Positions 26,273-34,371 of a DNA stretch of 64,000 nt are shown piece after piece (the stretch's first letter is position 1; each line of letters begins with the position of its first letter). The stretch comes from Enterobacteriaceae bacterium (lineage in GTDB: Bacteria; Pseudomonadota; Gammaproteobacteria; Enterobacterales; Enterobacteriaceae), in assembly GCA_902363335.1 (NCBI GenBank), contig CABIZV010000005.1:308176-372175 (forward strand). Reading direction: 5' to 3'. The position numbers were made by a program, and so were the translations under genes. The notes under the pieces are model-generated. The model made no database searches. It saw only the letters and a program-made list of their open reading frames with translations, and had not been told where the DNA came from.

Positions 26273-26349
26273 TGGTCGGCACGGAGAGATTCGAACTCTC
26301 GACCCTCGCCACCCCATGACGATGCGCTACCAGGCTGCGCTACGTGCCG
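26273..26349 (-). tRNA. proL: tRNA-Pro (GGG anticodon)
   Basis: The 77-nt minus-strand sequence folds as a full cloverleaf: acceptor CGGCACG/CGTGCCG, anticodon loop ATGGGGT with anticodon GGG, T-arm GAGAG-TTCGAAT-CTCTC, and encoded CCA. It closely matches E. coli proL. Its 3' end faces the gtr-like cluster. The remainder of 26061-26423 holds no other gene; a small ACGGC/GCCGT hairpin is at 26208-26223. Confidence 0.97.
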
Positions 26350-26423
26350 ACGCCAACAAAATACTACCGCTTTTTGTGTTGATTGCAAGTCAGCAACGTT
26401 TCGACTGACTCACAATTAATCAA

Positions 26424-28178
26424 TCAGTTAGCGATAAACCGTTTTTCCTCGGTCAGGACTTGTAACAGCAAGCTTAACTGCGGTTTTTGCTCACGCTCTT
26501 TCTCGCCTTCAGCCGTCCATGTTTTATAGTGGCCGTTATGATCAAGAACCACGGTAACGGATGGCGTGGTGATCGCCAGCGCGCTGTTATCCGCCGCCGT
26601 TACCCAGTTATGGCGGCGATTAGCGCTAAACAAATCCTGTCCTTGTGAATACTCGTTGGTCGGCGTACTGACATGCAGCAAGCGTTGCATCAGCGTGGTC
26701 ATAATATCTTTATGATCGGTCAACAGGTCGATTCGCTGGGCAGGCGTTCCCGGCCAGTGGATAACCAATGGCACCTGAAGCTGCGGACGTGACCAGCTAA
26801 AGCTGCTGTTTTGTCCCTTCAACGGCACGCCGTGACCGGCAGTAATAATGACTACCGTATCGTTGAGCTTACCGGACTCGCGCAGGGCATCCAGCACGCG
26901 GGCAATCTGCGCATCAACATCCGCTGCCGCACGAGCGTACTGCCGGTCGCTCAGTTCGGCATCGTTTATCGTTGTACCGTTAAACGATACCCAGGAGAAC
27001 CAGCGGTTTTCATCCTGCGCATTATTCTTAAGCCAGTTCACCCACTGTCTTGCGGTCTGCGCATCGTTTTGCGATTTGCTCGGCGGCAATGAGAAATCAG
27101 ACAGCAGCGCCTGGCGATAAATTGGGCTTGTGAAGCCATCAGAAGAGAACAGCCCCAGCTGATAACCCTGCTGATTGAGCGCGCTGATAAGTGCCGCGGG
27201 AATACGCGCGGCAAGCACGCCATCCATATAGCTTGGTGACACACCATAGAACAGGCCAAAGATGCCGTTGTCCGCGGTGTTACCGGAGCTCATATGTTGA
27301 GTAAAGTTGACGTTTTCGCTCGCGAATTGCGCAAGTGACGGCATCTGCTGCTCGTAGCGCGAGTAGTTCAGACCATCAACCGTGATGAGCAGGACATTTT
27401 TTCCGGCCCCCATATCACGATAGCGCAGATCGCTTAATGGATACTGTACGGTGACGGCTTCCGGGTCGCCTTGCTCAATAAGGCGTCGCTGATAATCCTG
27501 CGCATCCAGCAGACCATGTTTCTCGAGGAAACGGCGGGCCGTCATCGGATAGGAAAGCGGCAGGTTAGCGCGCTGCATTGTGACCGGGCGATAGAAATTA
27601 GCATCCGCCCAGATATACATCACGTGTGAGGCGATAAATGAGGCGAAGAAGAACCAGGCGACGGGCCGCGCGTAGTGGCGACGCCGCGTCAGGCTGCGCA
27701 GCTTCTGCCAGCTCCAGGTGGCGAACAGCATCTCCACGAGGAGGATAACCGGCACGCTAATAAACATCAGCTGCCAGTCGCGAGCCATCTCATTTTGATC
27801 GGGGTTTATCACAAGCTCCCACACCACCGGATTCAGGTGTAAGTGGAAACGGGTAAAGACTTCGCTGTCGATAAGCAGCAACGTCATGCCCACCGTCGCC
27901 AGAATGGCGGACAAGAAGCGCATCAGGCGCTGGGACATGACGATAAACGTCAGGGGGAACAGAATCAGCAGGTAAGTGGAGAACACCAGGAAGCTGAAAT
28001 GCCCGACAAGGCTCATGTAGGAGTAAACGCGTCCCGCAAGCGTCGTCGGCCAGTCGGCGACAAAAAGATAGCGACTACCGAGCACCATAGCCAACAGCAT
28101 GTTGAACAGGGCGAACCAGTGCCCCCAGCTAACCATCTGGGAGACTTTTTCTCGATAGGGCTGACGATGAGTCACCAT
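26424..28178 (-). CDS. yejM: Inner-membrane LPS regulator YejM (PbgA/LapC)
   Basis: YejM senses periplasmic lipopolysaccharide and restrains LapB/FtsH-driven breakdown of LpxC, setting the rate of LPS synthesis. It is essential in E. coli through its membrane part. There are five membrane helices in the first ~190 residues, a basic linker (LRSLTRRRHYARP), and a periplasmic alkaline-phosphatase-like domain with LLITVDGLNYSRY, the SSGNTADNGIFGL motif and TAGHGVPL. The 584 residues match the E. coli 586. yejL lies 18 bp upstream on the same strand. Confidence 0.95.
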   Translation of the reverse strand: MVTHRQPYREKVSQMVSWGHWFALFNMLLAMVLGSRYLFVADWPTTLAGRVYSYMSLVGHFSFLVFSTYLLILFPLTFIVMSQRLMRFLSAILATVGMTLLLIDSEVFTRFHLHLNPVVWELVINPDQNEMARDWQLMFISVPVILLVEMLFATWSWQKLRSLTRRRHYARPVAWFFFASFIASHVMYIWADANFYRPVTMQRANLPLSYPMTARRFLEKHGLLDAQDYQRRLIEQGDPEAVTVQYPLSDLRYRDMGAGKNVLLITVDGLNYSRYEQQMPSLAQFASENVNFTQHMSSGNTADNGIFGLFYGVSPSYMDGVLAARIPAALISALNQQGYQLGLFSSDGFTSPIYRQALLSDFSLPPSKSQNDAQTARQWVNWLKNNAQDENRWFSWVSFNGTTINDAELSDRQYARAAADVDAQIARVLDALRESGKLNDTVVIITAGHGVPLKGQNSSFSWSRPQLQVPLVIHWPGTPAQRIDLLTDHKDIMTTLMQRLLHVSTPTNEYSQGQDLFSANRRHNWVTAADNSALAITTPSVTVVLDHNGHYKTWTAEGEKEREQKPQLSLLLQVLTEEKRFIAN

Positions 28179-28196
28179 AAACTGTAGCTTGTACCT

Positions 28197-28424
28197 TTAG
28201 TGCGCAGAGTCGCTGTTAATGGAAGATTGCAGCGCCTGGGCAAAAGAGCGCGCGATAGCCTGGCGTTGAGCCGGAGCCACGCTGCTGTTAATCAGATTGG
28301 TGACCATATTCCCCAGCACCATCAACGACAGGTCGGTTGGGGTTTTATGTTCTTCCAGTACGTTAGCGAGCTCGCTCAGCAGCTGTTCAACGTGTTCATC
28401 ACTATAGCGGGATTGTTGTGGCAT
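28197..28424 (-). CDS. yejL: YejL, small conserved protein (UPF0352)
   Basis: YejL is a 75-residue helical protein of unknown function. Conserved text includes SRYSDEHVEQLLSELANVLE and PTDLSLMVLGNMVTNLIN. I chose the Met at 28424 because E. coli YejL starts MPQISRYSDE; the frame stays open six codons further. It sits just upstream of yejM and is probably co-transcribed with it, divergent from yejK. Confidence 0.92.
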   Translation of the reverse strand: MPQQSRYSDEHVEQLLSELANVLEEHKTPTDLSLMVLGNMVTNLINSSVAPAQRQAIARSFAQALQSSINSDSAH

Positions 28425-28606
28425 AAATCGAAATCTGTCCATTCATTAAAGGGCAGTATATTACCGTAGCAGCAGTATTTTTTCCGCTTTTTTTAAGCAT
28501 TCGCGATATCCTTTCGCCATTATACTGCCGCGAATGCGGTAATGAGTCAGTTGCACTGTGGCATCGGGGGTGTTTGAATACACCCGATCATAAAGGAGAG
28601 TTTAAC

Positions 28607-29614
28607 ATGAGTCTGGATATCGACCAGATTGCTTTGCATCAGCTCATCAAACGTGATGAGCAAAACCTGGACGTCGTGCTGCGCGACTCGCTGCTGGAGC
28701 CTACCGCGCCGGTAGAAGAGATGATGGCTGAGCTGCATCGCGTGTACAGTGCCAAAAACAAAGCCTATGGCCTGTTTACCGAAGAAAGCGAGCTGGCGCA
28801 GGCGCTGAAGCTTCAGCGTCAGGGTGAGGAAGATTTCCTTGCTTTTACCCGTGCCGCTACCGGTCGTCTGCGTGATGAGCTAGCGAAATACCCGTTTGCC
28901 GACGGGGGCATCGTCTTGTTCTGTCACTATCGTTATCTGGCGGTGGATTACCTGCTGGTGGCGGTGCTGAACAATCTGAACAGCATGCGCGTGAACGAAC
29001 AGCTGGATATCAGCGCGACTCACTATCTGGATATCAATCATGCGGATATCGTGGCGCGCATCGATTTGACCGAGTGGGAAACCAACCCGGAGTCCACCCG
29101 TTATCTGACCTTCCTGAAAGGGCGTGTTGGCCGTAAGGTGTCAGATTTCTTCATGGATTTCCTCGGCGCCAGCGAAGGGTTAAATGCCAAAGTGCAAAAC
29201 CGGGGCTTGCTGCAGGCGCTCGATGATTTTGCCGCCGAAGCGCAGCTCGACAAAAACGAGCGCCAGAACGTGCGTCAGCAGGTCTATAGCTACTGTAACG
29301 AGCAGCTGCAGGCGGGCGAAGAGATTGAGCTGGAGTCGTTGTCGAAGGAGCTTTCCGGGGTCAGCGAAGTTAGCTTCAGCGAGTTCACCGCTGAAAAGGG
29401 CTATGAGCTTGAAGAGAGCTTCCCGGCGGATCGCAGTACGCTACGTCAATTAACCAAATTTGCCGGCAGCGGCGGTGGCTTGACGATTAATTTCGATGCG
29501 ATGTTATTAGGCGAGCGGATTTACTGGGATCCGGCTACCGATACGCTGACCATCAAAGGGACGCCGCCAAACTTGCGCGACCAGCTCCAGCGCCGGACGT
29601 CCGGCAAAAGCTAA
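28607..29614 (+). CDS. yejK: Nucleoid-associated protein YejK (NdpA)
   Basis: YejK is a nucleoid-associated protein of about 335 residues that has been linked to topoisomerase modulation. This copy starts MSLDIDQIALHQLIKRDEQ at 28607, after an AAGGAG ribosome site at 28593-28598; an in-frame ATG at 28574 lacks one and is not conserved. Conserved segments include HYLDINHADIVARIDLTEW and RVGRKVSDFFMDFLG. A hairpin (GGTGT/ACACC) lies in the leader at 28568-28586. A terminator follows the stop. Confidence 0.95.
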   Translation: MSLDIDQIALHQLIKRDEQNLDVVLRDSLLEPTAPVEEMMAELHRVYSAKNKAYGLFTEESELAQALKLQRQGEEDFLAFTRAATGRLRDELAKYPFADGGIVLFCHYRYLAVDYLLVAVLNNLNSMRVNEQLDISATHYLDINHADIVARIDLTEWETNPESTRYLTFLKGRVGRKVSDFFMDFLGASEGLNAKVQNRGLLQALDDFAAEAQLDKNERQNVRQQVYSYCNEQLQAGEEIELESLSKELSGVSEVSFSEFTAEKGYELEESFPADRSTLRQLTKFAGSGGGLTINFDAMLLGERIYWDPATDTLTIKGTPPNLRDQLQRRTSGKS

Positions 29615-29625
29615 GCCGCTCTCGT

Positions 29626-29651
29626 AAACCCGTTCATCATGAGCGGGTTTT
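29626..29651 (+). terminator. yejK terminator
   Basis: AACCCGTTC and GAGCGGGTT arms (one G·U pair) are followed by a T-run. Confidence 0.85.
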
Positions 29652-29661
29652 TTCTGGGCAT

Positions 29662-29688
29662 AAAAAAACGGCTCCAAAAGGAGCCGTT
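29662..29688 (-). terminator. rplY terminator
   Basis: On the minus strand, arms AACGGCTCC and GGAGCCGTT are followed by seven T. Confidence 0.88.
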
Positions 29689-29716
29689 CTTCTTTGTCAC
29701 GTTGACCGGTTTGCGA

Positions 29717-30001
29717 TTACGCGCGAACGAAGTCGATGTGAGCCAGCTTAGGCTTGAACGGGTGACGCTGAACAGCCTGTGCCTTAACTTTTTCTTCTTT
29801 ACCATCAACAACGATGGTCAGAACTTCGCTGTAGAATTCAGCGTTGGTCTGCAGGTTCCACACTTTGTCGTGATCCAGTTCGATAGCAACTGGAGCAGCT
29901 TCGCCACCATAAATGATAGCTGGGAACTTGTTAGCTGTGCGCAGGCGGCGGCTCGCACCCTTACCCTGCACTTCACGTACTACTGCATTGAAAGTAATCA
30001 T
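29717..30001 (-). CDS. rplY: 50S ribosomal protein L25
   Basis: L25 binds 5S rRNA in the large ribosomal subunit. With the start at 30001 (MITFNAVVREVQGKGASRRL) it has 94 residues, the E. coli length. The GKGASRRLR and IELDHDKVWNLQ motifs and the end KPKLAHIDFVRA are conserved. A GAGAG ribosome-binding site precedes the start, and the upstream in-frame extension is not conserved. Confidence 0.97.
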   Translation of the reverse strand: MITFNAVVREVQGKGASRRLRTANKFPAIIYGGEAAPVAIELDHDKVWNLQTNAEFYSEVLTIVVDGKEEKVKAQAVQRHPFKPKLAHIDFVRA

Positions 30002-30085
30002 TGAAAGCTCTCTATATATAAATCCTGCTACAGGCGACCCAGCAGCAGGCAACTGATCTGCTTCACGGATGTGAAAGCGGGCGGC

Positions 30086-30114
30086 ATTATAGCTTCCAAT
30101 TCCTTGTCGGGCAA
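30086..30114 (-). promoter_or_regulatory. rplY sigma-70 promoter
   Basis: On the minus strand TTGCCC (30114-30109) and TATAAT (30091-30086) are separated by 17 bp. The -10 matches consensus exactly. It lies about 85 bp upstream of the rplY start. Confidence 0.75.
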
Positions 30115-30128
30115 TGAAAACCTCAGGC

Positions 30129-31088
30129 TCAATTCGCCGTTAAACGTAACCGCAGGCTGTCCGGGTAAGGGGAAAAGTACTTCTGGGTCAGCAGATAGTC
30201 GTCCGGGTGCTCGGCAAGATAATGCTGTAGCAACGTCAACGGGGCGAGAATGGGCAGCAGACCGGCATGATAATTCACAATCACTTCCCGCAGCTCTGCG
30301 CGCTGGCGTTCGTTAAGCTGTTTGCGGAAGTAACCTTGAATGTGCATCAGCACGTTGGTGTGATTTTTGCGCGAGGCGGGCTGCTGCAAAATGGCCATCA
30401 GTTTTTCCCGGTAAGCGACAAAGAAGGCTTCCAGATCGTCCCATTCATGGATGCGGGAGATAAACGGCCCGATTTCCCGATAACCTGGTTGGCTATGCGC
30501 GAGTAAATGCAGCTTATAGCGACTGTGAAAAGCAATTATCGCGCCGCGGGTTAGCCCTTTTTCACGCATGGCGTTGAGTTCGTGGAGCGCAAACACGCGT
30601 GCCACGAAATTTTCCCGTAAAACCGGATCGTGCAGCCGCCCATCTTCCTCGATCGGAAGCCACGGATAGCGCTGCTGGAGTGCGGCAGTAAATAAGCCCA
30701 CTCCCGCTTTTGCTCCGCGATTACCGTCTTCATCATACAGGCGCACGCGTTCCATCCCGCAGCTGGGGGATTTGGCGCACACCACAAAACCCGCGTAGTC
30801 AGCAACACCTGGCAGATAGCCCTCGGCAAACTGCTGCATTTTGTCCGTCAAGTCTTGATCGCGCGCCTGGCTAAAACGCAATCGCACATCACCTGTGGGG
30901 GTATTCACGAGCCTAAGTGCCGGGCGAGGGGTCGGCAGACCGACAGCCATCTCCGGGCAGATCGGTTTAAAGCTTACCCATTCGGCAAGCTCATCCATAA
31001 TAAATCCCATCCGTTTGTGCCCGCCGTCAAAGCGTACCGCTGCGCCGGTCAGGCAACCGCTAATGCCGAGTATCGGTTTGGTATTCAT
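30129..31088 (-). CDS. TudS-like (DUF523) - DUF1722 fusion protein
   Basis: The first ~150 residues are a DUF523 domain with GISGCLTG (Cys12), ICPEMAVGLPTPR (Cys44) and CAKSPSCG (Cys104, Cys110). In DUF523 members studied as TudS, three such cysteines hold a [4Fe-4S] cluster that desulfurates 2-thiouracil. The second half is a DUF1722 (YbgA-like) domain, with FHSRYKLHLLAHSQPGYREIG and the end LTQKYFSPYPDSLRLR. E. coli YbgA has only the second domain. A role in thio-base detoxification or tRNA-derived 2-thiouracil handling is inference. Length 319. Confidence 0.85.
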   Translation of the reverse strand: MNTKPILGISGCLTGAAVRFDGGHKRMGFIMDELAEWVSFKPICPEMAVGLPTPRPALRLVNTPTGDVRLRFSQARDQDLTDKMQQFAEGYLPGVADYAGFVVCAKSPSCGMERVRLYDEDGNRGAKAGVGLFTAALQQRYPWLPIEEDGRLHDPVLRENFVARVFALHELNAMREKGLTRGAIIAFHSRYKLHLLAHSQPGYREIGPFISRIHEWDDLEAFFVAYREKLMAILQQPASRKNHTNVLMHIQGYFRKQLNERQRAELREVIVNYHAGLLPILAPLTLLQHYLAEHPDDYLLTQKYFSPYPDSLRLRLTAN

Positions 31089-31204
31089 GACGTTTCCTGT
31101 TTATTGCGGGTAGTAGATAAAGCATAGGTTCTCCCGAATCTTACCGCGTGGCTTTTTTCTCCTCTACTACACTTATTGGACTTTTCATTGTGAAGGACGT
31201 TTAC

Positions 31205-31738
31205 ATGAAGTTATGGCCCGTAGTTACCGGTGTTGCGCTCTCATTAGCGTTAGTGGCTTGCCGTTCGCCCACGCCGCCAAAAGGCGTGACGCCAATTGAC
31301 CATTTTGATGCCAGCCGCTATTTAGGAAAATGGTATGAGGTTGCGCGCCTGGAAAACCGTTTTGAACGTGGGCTGGAGCAGGTGACCGCCACCTACGGTA
31401 AGCGTCAGGATGGGGGAATTACAGTGATAAACCGCGGGTATGATCCGCAAAAAGGCGTGTGGAAAGAGAGTGACGGGAAAGCCTATTTTACCGGTAAACC
31501 TACCACCGCCGCGTTGAAAGTCTCGTTCTTCGGCCCGTTCTATGGCGGTTACAACGTCATTGCCCTGGATGATGACTACCAGTACGCGCTGGTCAGCGGG
31601 CCGAACCGCGATTATCTGTGGATCCTGTCCCGGACGCCGACTCTCCCGACCCAGGTGCGGCAGAATTACCTGAATATCGCACGTGGGCTCGGTTTCGCAG
31701 TGGACGATCTACTGTGGGTTAAGCAGTCCGGCGGCTAG
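31205..31738 (+). CDS. blc: Outer-membrane lipoprotein lipocalin Blc
   Basis: Blc is a bacterial lipocalin tied to membrane stress and lysophospholipid binding. Starting at 31205 it has 177 residues, the E. coli length. The lipobox LVAC places lipidated Cys19. Lipocalin signatures are visible: YLGKWYEVARLENRFERGL (GxW motif), ATYGKRQDGGITVINRGYD, FFGPFYGGYNVIAL and YLWILSRTPTL. In E. coli blc lies near ampC/frd, so its position here is unusual. Its TAG stop interlocks with the radD TAG stop on the other strand (CTAG, 31735-31738). Confidence 0.93.
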   Translation: MKLWPVVTGVALSLALVACRSPTPPKGVTPIDHFDASRYLGKWYEVARLENRFERGLEQVTATYGKRQDGGITVINRGYDPQKGVWKESDGKAYFTGKPTTAALKVSFFGPFYGGYNVIALDDDYQYALVSGPNRDYLWILSRTPTLPTQVRQNYLNIARGLGFAVDDLLWVKQSGG

Positions 31739-33492
31739 CGCAGCTCGCCTGCGCGACGAAAGCGCCCCTGATAGTCGAATACTTTTTCACGCACCTGCCA
31801 GTAACGGTCTTTTTGGCGGGCGACGACAAAATCCGGGGCGCGAAGCAGCACCTGTTGACTGATAATATCACTCGGTGTTATCCAGCGTAGCGGCACGCCC
31901 GGCGTGCGCGTATGCGGACGTATAAACAGCTGTTCGAAGGCCATCTTCTGGGCAGGTGTGTGCAGGCGGAAGCGCTCACTCACATCGGCCCCGTCTTCAT
32001 CGTAATAGGTGATTTTCAGCCAACTCCCTTTCTCATCCATCCCGTCCTGCAAGGTCATTCCGCTACAGCGCAGCACGAGCGCATCTTTGAGCTTCAGCGC
32101 TGCTTTCAGCATATCGTCCGGGTCAACCAGTACCGTATCGCACTCACGGCAGCGGCGGGCGGCAATATCATTCTCTGCGTTACACTGCGGACAATTTTTA
32201 AAGCGGAAACGATAGTCGCACTGTTCACGATGCCCTTCATCATCTTCAAGCCAGCCCTGACAGCGGCGACCAAAGTGTTCAATAAGGGTGCCGTCAGCGG
32301 TGGTTTTTCCCCAGAAGGTATTGGCAAAGCCGCAGCCAGGGCAGAAAACCTGCACCGGCACGTTATCGCTTTTTCCCTTAGGTGAACCCACCTCCGGCGT
32401 GTAGAGGTCATGTGGATTACCGGCGTAATCCAGGATCAGACAATCGGTTTTACCCGGCGCCAGGCGCAATCCCCGGCCCACAATTTGCTGATACAGGCTG
32501 ATGGATTCCGTTGGGCGGAGGATGGCGATGAGATCCACGTGCGGCGCGTCAAAACCGGTGGTCAGGACGGAGACATTGACCAGGTAGCGGAACTGCTGAT
32601 GTTTAAACGCCTCAATCAGCTCATCGCGCTGCGGCCCCGGCGTTTCTCCGGTAATCAGCGCGGCGTCGTTGGCGGGCAGCAGGCCGGTGATTTCGCGCGC
32701 GTGTTCAACGGTGGCGGCAAAAATCATCACTCCCTTGCGGGTCTGCGAAAATTCGATTATCTGGCTGATGATATGCGGCGTAATGCGCTGCTGCTGTTTA
32801 AGTTCGCGATTGAGATCCGCTTCGCTGAATAAGCCGTTGCTGTTGGCCTGAAGTCGGCTGAAATCATACTGCACAACCGGCATATCCAGCCGCTCCGGCG
32901 GCGTCAGATAGCCGTGCTTAATCATATAGCGCAGCGGCAGCTCGTAAATACAGTCGCGGAACAGGGCTTTTTCATCGCCCCGCACCATGCCGTGGTAGTG
33001 AAACTGATAAATCCAGCCTTTACCCAGCCGGAACGGCGTTGCCGTCAGCCCCAGCAGCCGAATGTGAGGATTCACTTGCTTGAGATGAGTGAGGATTTGC
33101 TGATACTGGCTGTCGTCGTCATCGCTGATGCGGTGGCACTCATCGACAATGAGCAGGGAGAACTCGCCCTGAAAATGGTCAAGATTTCGGGCGACGGACT
33201 GTACGCTGCCAAACACCACTTTGCCGTGACTCTCTTTGCGTTTTAAACCGGCGGCGTAGATATCGGCTTCCAGCCCCAGCGCGAGATACTTAGCATGGTT
33301 TTGTGCCACCAGCTCTTTAACGTGAGCCAGTACCAGCACACGGCCGCGCGCAAGCCGCGCCAGTTCGGCGATAACCAGGCTTTTTCCTGCCCCGGTGGGC
33401 AAGACGATAACGGCCGGGGCGGTCTGGCGGCGAAAATAGGCCAGGGTGGCGTCAACCGCCTCCTGTTGATACGGGCGTAGTGTAAATGTCAT
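31735..33492 (-). CDS. radD: RadD DNA repair helicase-like ATPase
   Basis: RadD (YejH) is a superfamily-2 ATPase involved in double-strand break repair and stimulation of RecA-mediated strand exchange. It has Walker A LPTGAGKSLV (about 30-39), a DECH box (LLIVDECHRI), the LGLTATPFRLG motif III region and the QIVGRGLRLAPGK motif VI. Two zinc-binding clusters follow: CPGCGF, and CPQCNAENDIAARRCRECD. The 585 residues match the E. coli 586. It converges on blc with interlocked stops. Confidence 0.96.
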   Translation of the reverse strand: MTFTLRPYQQEAVDATLAYFRRQTAPAVIVLPTGAGKSLVIAELARLARGRVLVLAHVKELVAQNHAKYLALGLEADIYAAGLKRKESHGKVVFGSVQSVARNLDHFQGEFSLLIVDECHRISDDDDSQYQQILTHLKQVNPHIRLLGLTATPFRLGKGWIYQFHYHGMVRGDEKALFRDCIYELPLRYMIKHGYLTPPERLDMPVVQYDFSRLQANSNGLFSEADLNRELKQQQRITPHIISQIIEFSQTRKGVMIFAATVEHAREITGLLPANDAALITGETPGPQRDELIEAFKHQQFRYLVNVSVLTTGFDAPHVDLIAILRPTESISLYQQIVGRGLRLAPGKTDCLILDYAGNPHDLYTPEVGSPKGKSDNVPVQVFCPGCGFANTFWGKTTADGTLIEHFGRRCQGWLEDDEGHREQCDYRFRFKNCPQCNAENDIAARRCRECDTVLVDPDDMLKAALKLKDALVLRCSGMTLQDGMDEKGSWLKITYYDEDGADVSERFRLHTPAQKMAFEQLFIRPHTRTPGVPLRWITPSDIISQQVLLRAPDFVVARQKDRYWQVREKVFDYQGRFRRAGELR

Positions 33493-33644
33493 GAGCTTGA
33501 TGATTGTCCTTAACTGCCAAATAGTATGCCATGAATCTTTTCACTTGAGTGACCCGACAAGCCCGTTATACTTACTCATTGTTACTACCCCATTTTTCGG
33601 ACGCTTGTCCGACACCGGCACTATTTACAGGCTAAAAATACTTC

Positions 33645-34352
33645 ATGCGACTTGATAAGTTTATCGCTCAGCAACTCGGCGTCAGCCGTGCTATTGCCGG
33701 GCGTCAGATCCGCGGCAACCACGTGACCATTGATGGCGAAGTGGTACGCGAGGCGGCATTTAAACTGTTACCTGAACACGAGGTCGCCTATGAGGGCAAC
33801 TCGCTGACTCAGCAGAAAGGCCCACGCTACTTTATGCTGAACAAACCGCAAGGCTACGTGTGTTCGACCGAAGACCCGGATCATCCAACGGTACTTTACT
33901 TCCTCGACGAGCCGGTTGCTTATAAGCTGCATGCCGCAGGCCGTTTAGATATTGATACCACCGGTCTGGTGCTGATGACCGACGACGGCCAGTGGTCGCA
34001 CCGCGTGACGTCTCCCCGTCATCACTGCGAGAAAACCTATCTGGTGCAGCTGGAGAATCCGGTCAGCGATGATACGGCCGAACAGTTCACTAAGGGCGTG
34101 CAGCTGCATAACGAAAAAGATCTCACCAAGCCCGCGGTGCTGGAAGTGATCACGCCAACCGAAGTGCGTCTGACCATCAGCGAAGGGCGTTATCATCAGG
34201 TAAAACGTATGTTTGCCGCCGTCGGCAACCGCGTTATTGGCCTGCACCGCGAACGCATTGGTGCTATCGCCCTTGATCCTGACATGGAACCGGGTGAGTA
34301 CCGCCCGTTAACCGAAGAAGAAATTGCCAGCGTTGGCGCACCAGAGCGCTAA
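33645..34352 (+). CDS. rsuA: 16S rRNA pseudouridine(516) synthase
   Basis: RsuA makes pseudouridine 516 in 16S rRNA. An S4 RNA-binding domain (MRLDKFIAQQLGVSRAIAGR) is followed by the catalytic domain with Asp102 in GRLDIDTTGLVLMT. The segment EGRYHQVKRMFAAVGNRV is typical of the RsuA family. The 235 residues are slightly longer than the E. coli 231 at the C-terminus. bcr begins 19 bp downstream, so the two are probably one operon. Confidence 0.97.
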   Translation: MRLDKFIAQQLGVSRAIAGRQIRGNHVTIDGEVVREAAFKLLPEHEVAYEGNSLTQQKGPRYFMLNKPQGYVCSTEDPDHPTVLYFLDEPVAYKLHAAGRLDIDTTGLVLMTDDGQWSHRVTSPRHHCEKTYLVQLENPVSDDTAEQFTKGVQLHNEKDLTKPAVLEVITPTEVRLTISEGRYHQVKRMFAAVGNRVIGLHRERIGAIALDPDMEPGEYRPLTEEEIASVGAPER

Positions 34353-34371
34353 CAAAACTCAGAGGTAGATT

